DNA from: Syntrophorhabdales bacterium
GTDB taxonomy: Bacteria > Desulfobacterota > Syntrophorhabdia > Syntrophorhabdales > WCHB1-27
Assembly (NCBI GenBank): GCA_035541455.1
Contig: DATKNH010000094.1
Coordinates: 1-57,547, forward strand
Reading direction: 5' to 3'
DNA length: 57,547 bases
Below the pieces are notes generated by a model. It worked only from the letters and a program-made list of their open reading frames with translations. It was not told the DNA's origin and ran no database searches. Each line of letters begins with the position of its first letter. Positions within the stretch are counted from its first letter, which is position 1. The position numbers were made by a program, and so were the translations under genes. Of this stretch, positions 46,655 through 54,427 are shown in pieces.

Positions 46655-46858
46655 CACTGCAGACGACTTTCCCGAGAAAACTTCTTCCAGAGACGAAGAC
46701 TGTGTGGTATGGGAGAAGGGTTGTTTGAGATCATTGGAACGGTGAACACAAAAGCCCTAGGACCCCTGCCCTCATCAGGCGGTTTTCAAAATAGGGTTTA
46801 GCGATTTCAGCAATTGCTTCCTCCTACTGCTCACGTTTGCGTTTCTTCTTGACCATCA

Positions 46859-48481
46859 ATGTTTCACGTGGTAACCGTAAGGACAGAGCGTATCGCAAAT
46901 ATGAAGCCGACACTAACCGACGGAGAAGCGTCCCCACCAATAGCCGTGGCTGATCTCTTTGAGAAAGCCACGAAATTGCATGGCCACTCGCAGTTGGACG
47001 AGGCGATTGCCGTCTATCGGGAGGTGCTCCGACTCGATGAGCGTTTTCATCCAGCATGGTACGCGCAGGGCTGCGCCTGGGAGAAGAAAGGGTATGAAGC
47101 CACAGCGCTAGACTGTTTCCGGAAGGCGCTATCGCTCGCGCCGGAGCAGGGTGAGACGCATCACAACTTGGGCAAGGTTCTCCACAAACTCGGATTGACT
47201 GATGAGGCGATAGAAAGGTTCCGGGGAGCGCTGACCTTGGGCAAAGGGTTTTTGCCGCGGACTGCAATTGCCACACTGATCCCAGGCAGCCCGAGCGCAA
47301 CCAACAGCACCGTTCTGGAAGCGCGACGTTCTTGGGCGGAAACCCACCTTCCACCTCTCGACCCTTATAAAAACTTCCTACGTGCGTCAGTTCAGGGCCG
47401 TCGGATAAGAGTCGGCTATTTGTCCTCCTTTCTTCAGTCGCACAACTGGATGAAGCCTGTGTGGGGGCTTCTTAACCATCATAATCGGGACCGCTTCGAG
47501 ATTTTCATTTTCTCGGATTGTCCGGAAGCAGCGTGCCGCCCGTGTTATCGAAAGCATCCTGTGGACCGCTACCACGACATAACCGGGCTTTCCAACCAGG
47601 CGACTGCCGAGTGGATCGAAAGGTGTAACTTGGATCTTCTGGTGGATCTCAACGGGTACAGTAGGGTTGACCGACTGGCAGTCATCGCCCTCAAGCCCGC
47701 CCCTGTTATCATCGGATGGTTCAACCTGTATGCCACTTCTGGTATGGCTTGTTATGACTACGTGATCGGTGATGATGTGGTTATCCCTCCCGAGGAAGAA
47801 CAATTCTACACGGAGAAGGTGCTCCGTGTTCCCGGATGCTATCTCACATTCGAGGTCCTGTACCCGGTACCGGATGTGGTTGATCCACCCATTCTCTCCA
47901 CCCGGAAATTGACGTTCGGATGTCTGGCATCTCAGTACAAAATAACCGAGCCGGTGGTAGAAGCGTGGGCGTGTATCCTCGCCTCCGCTCCAGACGCACG
48001 GCTGTTCTTGAAGAATGCCACGCTCGACTCTCCGGCGAACCAGGAGTTTCTTGAAAAACGTTTTGAATCTCACGGCGTGGCGCGAGACCGGATCACCATG
48101 GAAGGCTCTGCCAATCATTTTGACTTTCTGGCGGCCTACGGCTGCGTGGACTTGGCCTTGGACACTTTCCCCTATAATGGGGGCACGACCACATCAGAGG
48201 CTGTCTGGCAGGGAGTGCCGGTGATCACGTTTCGTGGAGATCGATGGGCTGCGCGTCAAAGCGCTTCCATCAACAGGGCAGCCGGTCTGACAGAATTCAT
48301 CTGCAGGAGCCTCGACGATTATATCTCCTGCGCCATTGCTCTGGCCAAGCATCCCGACACACCCGCGCGGCTAAGGGGGCTGCGTCATACCATGCGGAAC
48401 CGTCTTGCTTGCTCCCCACTCTGCGATACAGTAAATTTCGCAAGGAACATCGAGATCCTGTATGAGCGCGTCTTACAATAG
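46859..48481 (+). CDS. TPR protein with O-GlcNAc-transferase-like (SPINDLY) domain
   Basis: Up to 540 residues. N-terminal TPRs (about 30-130: AIAVYREVLRLDERFHPAWYAQGCAWEKKG, ETHHNLGKVLHKLGLTDEAIERFRGAL) lead to a GT41-type domain with IRVGYLSSFLQSHN, DLLVDLNGYSRVDRLAVIALKPAPVIIGWFN, YDYVIGDDVVIPP, and the sugar-nucleotide site DTFPYNGGTTTSEAVWQGVPVIT. It probably glycosylates proteins. Two starts are possible (ATG 46859 or ATG 46901) and neither has a strong Shine-Dalgarno. The 46655-46858 gap before it shows no clear element. No target gene is adjacent. Confidence 0.85.
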   Translation: MFHVVTVRTERIANMKPTLTDGEASPPIAVADLFEKATKLHGHSQLDEAIAVYREVLRLDERFHPAWYAQGCAWEKKGYEATALDCFRKALSLAPEQGETHHNLGKVLHKLGLTDEAIERFRGALTLGKGFLPRTAIATLIPGSPSATNSTVLEARRSWAETHLPPLDPYKNFLRASVQGRRIRVGYLSSFLQSHNWMKPVWGLLNHHNRDRFEIFIFSDCPEAACRPCYRKHPVDRYHDITGLSNQATAEWIERCNLDLLVDLNGYSRVDRLAVIALKPAPVIIGWFNLYATSGMACYDYVIGDDVVIPPEEEQFYTEKVLRVPGCYLTFEVLYPVPDVVDPPILSTRKLTFGCLASQYKITEPVVEAWACILASAPDARLFLKNATLDSPANQEFLEKRFESHGVARDRITMEGSANHFDFLAAYGCVDLALDTFPYNGGTTTSEAVWQGVPVITFRGDRWAARQSASINRAAGLTEFICRSLDDYISCAIALAKHPDTPARLRGLRHTMRNRLACSPLCDTVNFARNIEILYERVLQ

Positions 48482-48639
48482 ATTTGATTTCTTGCTTCCT
48501 GAAAAGTGAGCATGCAGTTATTTCTCGCACGGTGCGCTGTTATGAACGGAAAGCGTTGATCTCACACGTCGCGGAAGTCAAGGAGAAGCTCACCGGTGAC
48601 CGGTACGCAATTTCGTAGTCGGGGCCGAGACATGGGCAT

Positions 48640-48742
48640 GCGGTTTGCGCTGCCGAGAAGCTGATCACTGCCTTACTTTGGTTTGATTACTTCGTTTGCG
48701 GGACTTCCCAGTCGGCCACAGCAAGCCGCAACTATTTCTTTT
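48640..48742 (+). terminator. Long-loop terminator, module copy 1
   Basis: GCGGTTTGCGCTG (48640-48652) pairs with CAGCAAGCCGC (48719-48729) with one bulge and one wobble, followed by AACTATTTCTTTT. It abuts the ECF promoter at 48743. It is the diverged twin of the terminator at 52284-52378. The stretch from 48482 to 48640 after the glycosyltransferase shows no gene. Confidence 0.5.
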
Positions 48743-48770
48743 GGAACAAAATCGAAACACAATCGTCTAA
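48743..48770 (+). promoter_or_regulatory. ECF sigma promoter, copy 1
   Basis: GGAAC (48743-48747), 16-base spacer beginning AAAATCGA and ending CAAT, then CGTCTAA (48764-48770). It drives the methyltransferase and permease genes through a leader of about 160 bases. An open frame of 54 codons from ATG 48780 ends in TGA overlapping the methyltransferase ATG; whether it is translated is unclear. Confidence 0.85.
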
Positions 48771-48939
48771 TACATCAGATGCCAGATGAGCGAGCGCAGT
48801 CTTGTCTGATTCGAACCGAAAGAGTGCACTGGACGTGGTTGACTTCAGATAAGAGCCCCTCTGACGAAACTGCCTTTATCAGCCGTCATAGAAAAGAGTT
48901 GCACGACCGCAACCGGTCAACTATTCCCGGAGGTGAAGA

Positions 48940-49614
48940 ATGATCCGAGTTTCATTCGTCTCAACGTTTTTAGTTACCCTGGTATGTGCCCTAGTATCTG
49001 TAATACCTGTAGCTGCTCAGACGCATCACGACACCGCTCACCATAGCTTTCAGGGCGCGGCGCAATGGGCGAAGGAGTTCGACGACCCGGACCGTGATTC
49101 GTGGCAAAAGCCCCATGAAGTGATCCAGGCGCTGGCACTCAAACCCGATGCGGTCGTTGCGGACATCGGTTCCGGCACCGGTTACTTCACGGTGAGGATT
49201 GCCCACATGGTACCAAAAGGCAAGGTCTACGGGGTTGACACCGAGCCCGACATGATGAAGTACCTCACCGAGCGCGCAAAAAGCATGGGGTTAACCAACG
49301 TCATCCCGGTGCAGGCTGCTCCGGATGATCCGCGCCTGCCCGAAAAAGTGGACCTGATCATCATCGTGGACACGTTCCATCACATCGAAAATAGGGCCCG
49401 CTACCTCACGAAGCTTCACGATTCGCTGAAACCGGACGGACGTATCGCGATCATCGACTATCGCATGGATTCGCCGGACGGTCCTCCGGTTAGCGCGCGC
49501 AGCACGCCCGACCAGCTCAAAGCCGAACTCAGTGCTTCGGGATACTCCTTCCTGAAGCAGTACGACTTCCTGCCGAAGCAGTATTTTCTGATTTTCGAAC
49601 AGGCAAAGAAGTGA
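48940..49614 (+). CDS. Class I SAM-dependent methyltransferase with signal peptide
   Basis: A 224-residue protein. The first 26 residues (MIRVSFVSTFLVTLVCALVSVIPVAAQ) are a standard Sec signal peptide. The mature part has the SAM-binding motif VVADIGSGTGYFTVRIA, the acidic loop GVDTEPDMMKYL and the motif IIIVDTFHHIENRARYL. Its placement outside the cytoplasm is odd because SAM is made inside. GGAGGTG precedes ATG 48940. It is driven by an ECF promoter and followed 41 bases later by a permease. The substrate is unknown; small-molecule or quinone-like methylation is possible. Confidence 0.85.
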   Translation: MIRVSFVSTFLVTLVCALVSVIPVAAQTHHDTAHHSFQGAAQWAKEFDDPDRDSWQKPHEVIQALALKPDAVVADIGSGTGYFTVRIAHMVPKGKVYGVDTEPDMMKYLTERAKSMGLTNVIPVQAAPDDPRLPEKVDLIIIVDTFHHIENRARYLTKLHDSLKPDGRIAIIDYRMDSPDGPPVSARSTPDQLKAELSASGYSFLKQYDFLPKQYFLIFEQAKK

Positions 49615-49655
49615 TGCCTGGTCACCGCAGCAACCGGTAGAAAAGGATCAGCCGA

Positions 49656-51089
49656 ATGGATAACCACAAGCTACGCACGCCCGGCCTCACCAGGCAAATT
49701 GGCTTCTTCTCCGCGACTATCGTCGTCATAGCCAACATGGTCGGTACCGGCGTCTTCACCACCTCCGGCTTTGTTGCCCGGGACGTTGCCCATCCGGTAC
49801 CGCTTCTTCTCTGCTGGCTCGTGGGCGGCATCTTCGCCCTCTGCGGGGCGCTCTGCTATGGCGAACTCGGTTCTCGCTTTCCGAAGGCGGGAGGGGACTA
49901 CGCCTATCTTAAACAAGCTTTTGGGCCCATGCCCGCCTTCCTATCCGGCTGGGTATCCCTGGCCGTCGGTTTTTCCGCCCCCATTGCCGCGTCCGCCATT
50001 GCCTTCTCTGCCTATCTCACAAAAGCCTTCTCGCTCCCCTCGGTGACGCTTTTCACGTTTACCCTTTTCGGACGGGATATTGTCCTCGTTTCTACCGCAA
50101 GCTTTATGGCGGTCCTCGCCGTTATCGTCCTTTCGCTTGTCCACATGCATAGTGTCCGGTTAGGCAGCCGAGTGCAGGGGGTGCTGACTGTGTTCAAGCT
50201 CGCCGTGATTGCGGCTTTCATTGTGGGGGGCTTCCTCGTGGGGCGTGGCTCCCTCTCTCATTTTTCGAGTGAGTTCAGAGTGACGTCCCTCGTTGGCGGA
50301 GGGTTCGCCACATCGCTCATCTTCATCTCGTTTGCCTATAGCGGTTGGAATGCAGCCGCTTACCTGGGCGGCGAGATAAGGAACCCAGGACGCAACATAC
50401 CTCTTTCCCTCTTTGCCGGCACCCTTACCGTGATCATCAGCTATCTCGCGCTCAACGCCGTCTACATCTATGCACTGCCCATCGGCGAGATGCGCGGTGT
50501 TCTGGAGGTCGGAGAAAAAGCGGCGTCAGCTCTCTTCGGGGACGGTACGGGTCGGTTGCTCACCGGCGCTATCGCCGTGGGCCTTCTCTCTGCCCTGAGC
50601 GCCATGATTCTCACGGGGCCGAGGGTTTATTATGCGATGTCAAGGGACGGAGCATTCTTTGCCCGCTTCGGGAGGGTGCACGACCGGCGCCAAACGCCTG
50701 TGCTTGCCATCGTGCTGCAGGCAACGATCTCGATCAGCATGATCCTCACCTCCTCGTTCGAGAAGCTTCTTTTGTATATCGGATTCACCCTCTCCCTTTT
50801 TTCAATCCTCACCGTTATCGGGCTCCTCCGCCTCAAAACTACACAGAAGGTTGCAGCCGGCGCCTACCGCACGTTCGGCTATCCCGTCACCCCTCTCGTA
50901 TTTATCGCAGGCAACGGGATAATCGTTTGTCTGATGCTCCTCGAGAACCCTGCCACCGTCTTCTGGGGCCTTTTCACCATCGGCATCGGGGCTGTTTTCT
51001 ACTGGCGCCTAAGGCCGCGGAAGTCGGCGGCTCATCCTGGAGCAGTTGCAATTCGTTCTCCCTTGAACGTGCTGGACGGCAACACGTGA
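49656..51089 (+). CDS. APC-superfamily amino-acid permease
   Basis: A 477-residue integral membrane protein with about 12 hydrophobic spans. The N-terminal consensus of the APC family is present (GFFSATIVVIANMVGTGVFTTSGF, helix 1 unwound region), along with CYGELGSRFPKAGGDYAYLKQAFG in helix 2-3 and FAYSGWNAAAYLGGEIRNPGRNIP in the helix 6 region. It exchanges or takes up amino acids or polyamines. It probably shares the ECF promoter at 48743 with the methyltransferase, so it is likely stress-induced. Substrate specificity cannot be read off. Confidence 0.9.
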   Translation: MDNHKLRTPGLTRQIGFFSATIVVIANMVGTGVFTTSGFVARDVAHPVPLLLCWLVGGIFALCGALCYGELGSRFPKAGGDYAYLKQAFGPMPAFLSGWVSLAVGFSAPIAASAIAFSAYLTKAFSLPSVTLFTFTLFGRDIVLVSTASFMAVLAVIVLSLVHMHSVRLGSRVQGVLTVFKLAVIAAFIVGGFLVGRGSLSHFSSEFRVTSLVGGGFATSLIFISFAYSGWNAAAYLGGEIRNPGRNIPLSLFAGTLTVIISYLALNAVYIYALPIGEMRGVLEVGEKAASALFGDGTGRLLTGAIAVGLLSALSAMILTGPRVYYAMSRDGAFFARFGRVHDRRQTPVLAIVLQATISISMILTSSFEKLLLYIGFTLSLFSILTVIGLLRLKTTQKVAAGAYRTFGYPVTPLVFIAGNGIIVCLMLLENPATVFWGLFTIGIGAVFYWRLRPRKSAAHPGAVAIRSPLNVLDGNT

Positions 51090-51259
51090 AGGATCAGGGG
51101 CAGATGCGAGGTCTTGGCTCCGGTTCGTAAGGACGACGTGGTCAAGGCAGCAAAGACCAGCGCTACGTCGAGGACAGTACTGCAGTTGAGTTCGCCGGAT
51201 AGCATGAGCCTTTGGTTTGTGACTGCACATCAAGAAAAACGTTGCTGCTAAAATTCCTT

Positions 51260-51287
51260 GGAACAAAATCGAATCTCAATCGTCTAA
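51260..51287 (+). promoter_or_regulatory. ECF sigma promoter, copy 2
   Basis: GGAAC (51260-51264), 16-base spacer (AAAATCGAATCTCAAT), CGTCTAA (51281-51287). The gene start is 49 bases downstream. The 51090-51259 part of the gap shows no gene. Confidence 0.85.
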
Positions 51288-51336
51288 ACAAGAAAGCCCG
51301 CAATCTGATCATATTAAAGGTAAAAGGAGATTGTTC

Positions 51337-52278
51337 ATGAGTCAGCATCTGTATCGGAAAATGTTTTCAGCTAAACTGCGTCAAATAAGCATGTTTGGTG
51401 CTCTTTTGATGGTCGCTCTTTTGTGCTCTTCCGCTTACGCGGCGGCGCCGAAAGCCGTGGTCGTCATCCAGCCCATGTGCAGTGAAGGACTGGCTGCCGG
51501 CTACCCGTTCGAGGCGTGGGTCTATTTTGACAAATCCCCGGACCCGTATGTACCGGGCTATGCCTTTCCCGCAGGCGCAACCTTCCGGTTTACGTTCCCT
51601 CAAGCGTTCACACCGCAGTCGGCCCATGCCCCTCAGGCGGTCCTTTTGAACGGATGGACGCACGGATCGATAGATTCGCCATTTACCGTGGGCCTCGATC
51701 CTCAGGACCCCCGTACGATTGTCCTCAAGCTCACGGCTGCGCTTCCTGCGGGACCGCCGGAACGCCCGGGGCTCAAATCGATCCACCTGCGCTGGGGACC
51801 TACGAACCCTCAGGCTGGGGACTACCCCATCGCCATTGAGTACGTGGATGCCGGTGATTTATCAGGCAAGACGCAGGCGATTGCCACTATCACCCCAAAA
51901 CCCGTACCGAACGTGGCGGCGTATAACCAGCTTCACGCTTTCAAAAACGAGAACTGGCAACGCGTTAAAGTGGGTCAGGAGACTGGCCTTCCCATAGATA
52001 TTCTTGTGACGTTGCCTGATACCTGTCGTTCAGCGATTTCACTGAAGCCATCCTCAGGTGGAAACCTTGAAATCCTGAGTGACGGCAAGTCCATCGGAAC
52101 AGTGACCTTGAGCGGTGTTCCTGTCATTCTCAAGCCCGAGCCGTTCGGTCCCGGTTACTCACGTCTCGGCATCGCGCGGTTTCACGTAACTGCGGGATCA
52201 ACGCCCGGCACGGCGGGGATCAGAACCCAGCTTGCGGGCGGACCGGCATACGATTTCGTCGTAGTGGTCGAGAAATAG
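51337..52278 (+). CDS. Exported protein of unknown function in the ECF regulon
   Basis: A 313-residue protein. It has a long positively charged N terminus and a signal peptide (ISMFGALLMVALLCSSAYAAAP). The mature part is beta-rich and Pro/Gly-rich, with no recognised catalytic motif and two cysteines (QPMC near the mature N terminus and PDTC). The internal segments FRFTFPQAFTP and LRWGPTNPQAGDYPIAIEY look like immunoglobulin-like beta sandwiches. ATG 51337 follows AAAGGAGA at six bases; an in-frame TTG at 51331 is too close. It is directly under an ECF promoter and ended by a strong terminator. Function unknown. Confidence 0.75.
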   Translation: MSQHLYRKMFSAKLRQISMFGALLMVALLCSSAYAAAPKAVVVIQPMCSEGLAAGYPFEAWVYFDKSPDPYVPGYAFPAGATFRFTFPQAFTPQSAHAPQAVLLNGWTHGSIDSPFTVGLDPQDPRTIVLKLTAALPAGPPERPGLKSIHLRWGPTNPQAGDYPIAIEYVDAGDLSGKTQAIATITPKPVPNVAAYNQLHAFKNENWQRVKVGQETGLPIDILVTLPDTCRSAISLKPSSGGNLEILSDGKSIGTVTLSGVPVILKPEPFGPGYSRLGIARFHVTAGSTPGTAGIRTQLAGGPAYDFVVVVEK

Positions 52279-52283
52279 TCATA

Positions 52284-52378
52284 CGGTTTGCAGCATCACG
52301 AGGCTGATTACTGTCTTACCCCAGCCTGATCGGCTCACTCCGGCAATTCCCGGTCGATGCTGCAAACCGATTTTTTTT
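52284..52378 (+). terminator. Long-loop terminator, module copy 2
   Basis: CGGTTTGCAGCATC (52284-52297) and its exact reverse complement (52356-52369) form a perfect 14-bp stem with a 58-base loop, followed by A and eight Ts (52371-52378). It starts five bases after the stop codon of the exported-protein gene. Its last T is the first base of the next ECF promoter. Confidence 0.8.
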
Positions 52379-52405
52379 GAACAAAATCGACACTTAATCG
52401 TCTAA
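52378..52405 (+). promoter_or_regulatory. ECF sigma promoter, copy 3 (autoregulatory)
   Basis: TGAAC (52378-52382), 16-base spacer (AAAATCGACACTTAAT), CGTCTAA (52399-52405). It lies upstream of the ECF sigma-factor gene itself. CGTCTAATATATCAGACG (52399-52416) is a near-palindrome across the -10 and start region. Confidence 0.85.
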
Positions 52406-52418
52406 TATATCAGACGAT

Positions 52419-52619
52419 ATGTGCGATACCGCAGCTTGGTTTCATTCCGACGGCGAAAACTGGGCAAGCCATGGTCTGACGTCAAGCGAGGGACCCACAT
52501 GGGTCGGAGATTTGATGTCCGCCTCTATTCTGTCAGTGGTCATCGTATTCTTCTCCATGCATAGCGATTCTTCGCTGTCAGCGAGCTGGCAAACCCTGCG
52601 TACAACGGCGCAGTCATGA
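52419..52619 (+). CDS. Possible 66-residue leader peptide coupled to the sigma factor
   Basis: A short frame that starts only 13 bases after the -10 element, so on a nearly leaderless mRNA. It ends in TGA overlapping the sigma-factor ATG (ATGA). The sequence contains one hydrophobic stretch (LMSASILSVVIVFFSM, about residues 32-47). The sigma gene has no good Shine-Dalgarno of its own, which fits coupling. No homologue is recognised and it may simply be open by chance. Confidence 0.3.
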   Translation: MCDTAAWFHSDGENWASHGLTSSEGPTWVGDLMSASILSVVIVFFSMHSDSSLSASWQTLRTTAQS

Positions 52620-53164
52620 CGCCCTTTGCTGACGATCCAGACTTGGCCAGGCGTTGCATTGCGGGGGATCTTTCAGCGTTTGGTGAGCTGGTCCGCAAAT
52701 ATCAGGATAAAATTTACAACCTCTGCTGCTACATGCTTCAGGATAGCGACAGCGCCCGGGACGCCGCGCAAGAGACTTTCCTGAAGGCCTACAGCAACGT
52801 CAAGGAGTTCAGGGCCGAGTCCGCCCTCTATTCATGGCTTTACCGCATCGCCGTCAACACCTGCCTCGACCACAAGAAGAAAGCCCGCCCGGATCAGCTT
52901 GAAGACGAGTCCCTGCTCACTGATCTGGCTTCGTCTGAACCAACCCCCGAGCGGCTCTATCAGGCAAAGGAGCTCGGTCGCACGCTACAGGCTGCGCTCC
53001 AGAAACTTCCGGAGGAGATGAGGGCATCCATCATTCTCAAGGAAATGGAGGGACTCTCGTATGAGGAGATAGCAGAGGTGCTGCACGTCTCTCTGGGGAC
53101 CGTGAAATCAAGGATATCAAGGGCGCGCGAAGAACTGCGCCGGCTCTTACAAGGCAAGGTGTAG
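52616..53164 (+). CDS. ECF (extracytoplasmic function) RNA polymerase sigma factor
   Basis: A 182-residue sigma-70 family protein with only regions 2 and 4. Region 2 holds FGELVRKYQDKIYNLCCYMLQDSDSARDAAQETFLKAY and SALYSWLYRIAVNTCLDHKKK. Region 4 holds LPEEMRASIILKEMEGLSYEEIAEVLHVSLGTVKSRISRAREEL, with the -35 recognition helix. It directs RNA polymerase to GGAAC/CGTC-type promoters. One lies before this gene, one before the anti-sigma gene 16 bases downstream, and two others occur nearby, so autoregulation is very likely. Confidence 0.95.
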   Translation: MTPFADDPDLARRCIAGDLSAFGELVRKYQDKIYNLCCYMLQDSDSARDAAQETFLKAYSNVKEFRAESALYSWLYRIAVNTCLDHKKKARPDQLEDESLLTDLASSEPTPERLYQAKELGRTLQAALQKLPEEMRASIILKEMEGLSYEEIAEVLHVSLGTVKSRISRAREELRRLLQGKV

Positions 53165-53179
53165 CATGAAAACATTGTT

Positions 53180-53207
53180 TGAACAAAATCAGCTTTCAAT
53201 CGTCTAA
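53180..53207 (+). promoter_or_regulatory. ECF sigma promoter, copy 4
   Basis: TGAAC (53180-53184), 16-base spacer (AAAATCAGCTTTCAAT), CGTCTAA (53201-53207). It serves the anti-sigma/Spy-like gene pair separately from the sigma gene and fixes the anti-sigma start at ATG 53227. Confidence 0.85.
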
Positions 53208-53226
53208 CACTATGGAGGGAGAAACA

Positions 53227-53700
53227 ATGAAGTGTTCACAAATAAAAGAATTAATCTCCCGGTATGTTGATGATGATCTTGGCCCGGATGAACAAGAGGC
53301 CTTTACCCTGCATATCCGGGATTGCGCAGACTGCACAAAGGAACTTGAGGAGATCCAGGCGATCCATACGCTTTTCGCCTCTGCAGACAGATTCGAGGCG
53401 CCCCATGGCTTCGCCACCAGAGTCGTGGCACATCTTGAGGAAAGGGAACCTTCACGGTTCTGGGGTTTCCTCGCGTTCCATCGCACGTTACTACGTGCGG
53501 CGGAGCTCGTGCTGGCGCTCGTCGTCTTCATGGTCGGCATCATCTCAGGCAACGTGTTGATGGCAGACAGAACGTCCGAAAAGCAGACAATTCTGGCGAA
53601 CGTGCACTCATCCTTTTCACTCGATCTCTTTCAGGCCACACCCCCCGGCTCTGTTGGAGGTGCGTATGTCAGTCTGGTGGGGGCTGCCGATGAGAGATAA
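53227..53700 (+). CDS. Membrane-anchored zinc anti-sigma factor (ZAS type)
   Basis: A 157-residue protein. The cytoplasmic N-terminal domain has Cys3 and the zinc motif His29-x3-Cys33-x2-Cys36 (HIRDCADC). A linker is followed by one transmembrane helix (about 94-112, LVLALVVFMVGIISGNVLM) and a short periplasmic tail. ZAS proteins bind and silence ECF sigma factors, releasing them on oxidative or envelope stress. GGAGGGAG precedes ATG 53227. Upstream ATG 53212 would lie at the predicted transcription start. It overlaps the next gene. Confidence 0.9.
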   Translation: MKCSQIKELISRYVDDDLGPDEQEAFTLHIRDCADCTKELEEIQAIHTLFASADRFEAPHGFATRVVAHLEEREPSRFWGFLAFHRTLLRAAELVLALVVFMVGIISGNVLMADRTSEKQTILANVHSSFSLDLFQATPPGSVGGAYVSLVGAADER

Positions 53701-54163
53701 CATCCTAAAGTACCTTCTGATCGTCTCCGTGATCCTCAATTTGTCCTTTCTCGGTGCCGCCGGCTACACCCATTACAAGCAGTCGGCCTATCGGCGTCCA
53801 CCGACCATGCATGAGCTTCATACGGGCGGCGCTCATCTCTTCGAGAGCCTCTCACTCAAACCGGAGCAACTCAAAGCGTTCCAGGATAAGGCGTTACCGT
53901 TTCACGAACAGATGACGAAGAAAAGAGAGGAAGTCGATAGGCTGAGAGCCATTCTCTTTGGCCTCATGCGTGAGGATCATCCGGATCAGAGAGCAATCGA
54001 AGCTACGATAGCCCAGATCAACGCAACACAGCAGGAGATGCAGAAAACCATTGTTACCCACATGCTTGACTTCAAGTCGATGCTCAATGCCGAACAGCAG
54101 AAAAAGTTTCTCGATATGGTTGAGAGTGCGATGGCGCAGCAGCGGCAGGGTATGTACCCCTGA
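53666..54163 (+). CDS. Periplasmic Spy/CpxP-like (heavy-metal-resistance type) sensor protein
   Basis: About 165 residues. An N-terminal membrane anchor or signal (ILKYLLIVSVILNLSFLGAAGY) is followed by an all-helical domain (about 60-160) with LSLKPEQLKAFQDKALPFHEQMTKKREEVDRLR and LNAEQQKKFLDMVE. These are the LTxxQ-like repeats of the CpxP/Spy/CnrX group. ATG 53666 has GGAGG five bases upstream; ATG 53690 is a shorter alternative. Both overlap the anti-sigma gene. By analogy with CnrX or CpxP it probably senses metal or envelope damage for the sigma/anti-sigma pair. Confidence 0.8.
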   Translation: MSVWWGLPMRDNILKYLLIVSVILNLSFLGAAGYTHYKQSAYRRPPTMHELHTGGAHLFESLSLKPEQLKAFQDKALPFHEQMTKKREEVDRLRAILFGLMREDHPDQRAIEATIAQINATQQEMQKTIVTHMLDFKSMLNAEQQKKFLDMVESAMAQQRQGMYP

Positions 54164-54228
54164 TCGCCGGGGCCAGTTTCATTTATATTACAAGATAGGA
54201 TTATGATGAAAGAAAGGAGACGAGCATA

Positions 54229-54354
54229 ATGTGCGGCTGTACATGCGAGCATTCGGGAAAACTGAAGGGGAAGCCGCGTGAGTGCTCACCAGAGCAGATC
54301 AAGGAATGCCACGGAAACGAGGAGTATCCTTGCGAGAAAGAAGAACACAAGTAA
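54229..54354 (+). CDS. 41-residue cysteine-rich mini-protein
   Basis: It begins MCGCTCEH, contains Cys at residues 2, 4, 6, 19, 27 and 35, and is rich in Lys and Glu. AAAGGAGA lies nine bases before ATG 54229. It sits between the Spy-like gene and chrA. It has no signal peptide, so it is probably cytoplasmic. It could bind a metal, in keeping with the metal-stress flavour of its neighbours. No family is recognised. Confidence 0.55.
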   Translation: MCGCTCEHSGKLKGKPRECSPEQIKECHGNEEYPCEKEEHK

Positions 54355-54427
54355 TAGTTGTCGACCTCCTGCTCAGGGCTGTTGCAGGCAGTTGATTTCA
54401 AACTGTAGCCTAAAGAAAACCTGAAGG

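Noticed and set aside
48683-48943. An 86-codon frame before the methyltransferase
   Set aside because: It starts upstream of the ECF promoter and runs across both promoter elements. At most the 54-codon part after the promoter could be translated.
50345-51130. A 261-codon open frame in another frame of the permease gene
   Set aside because: Arg/His-rich nonsense-type composition with no motif; the permease frame has a complete APC signature.
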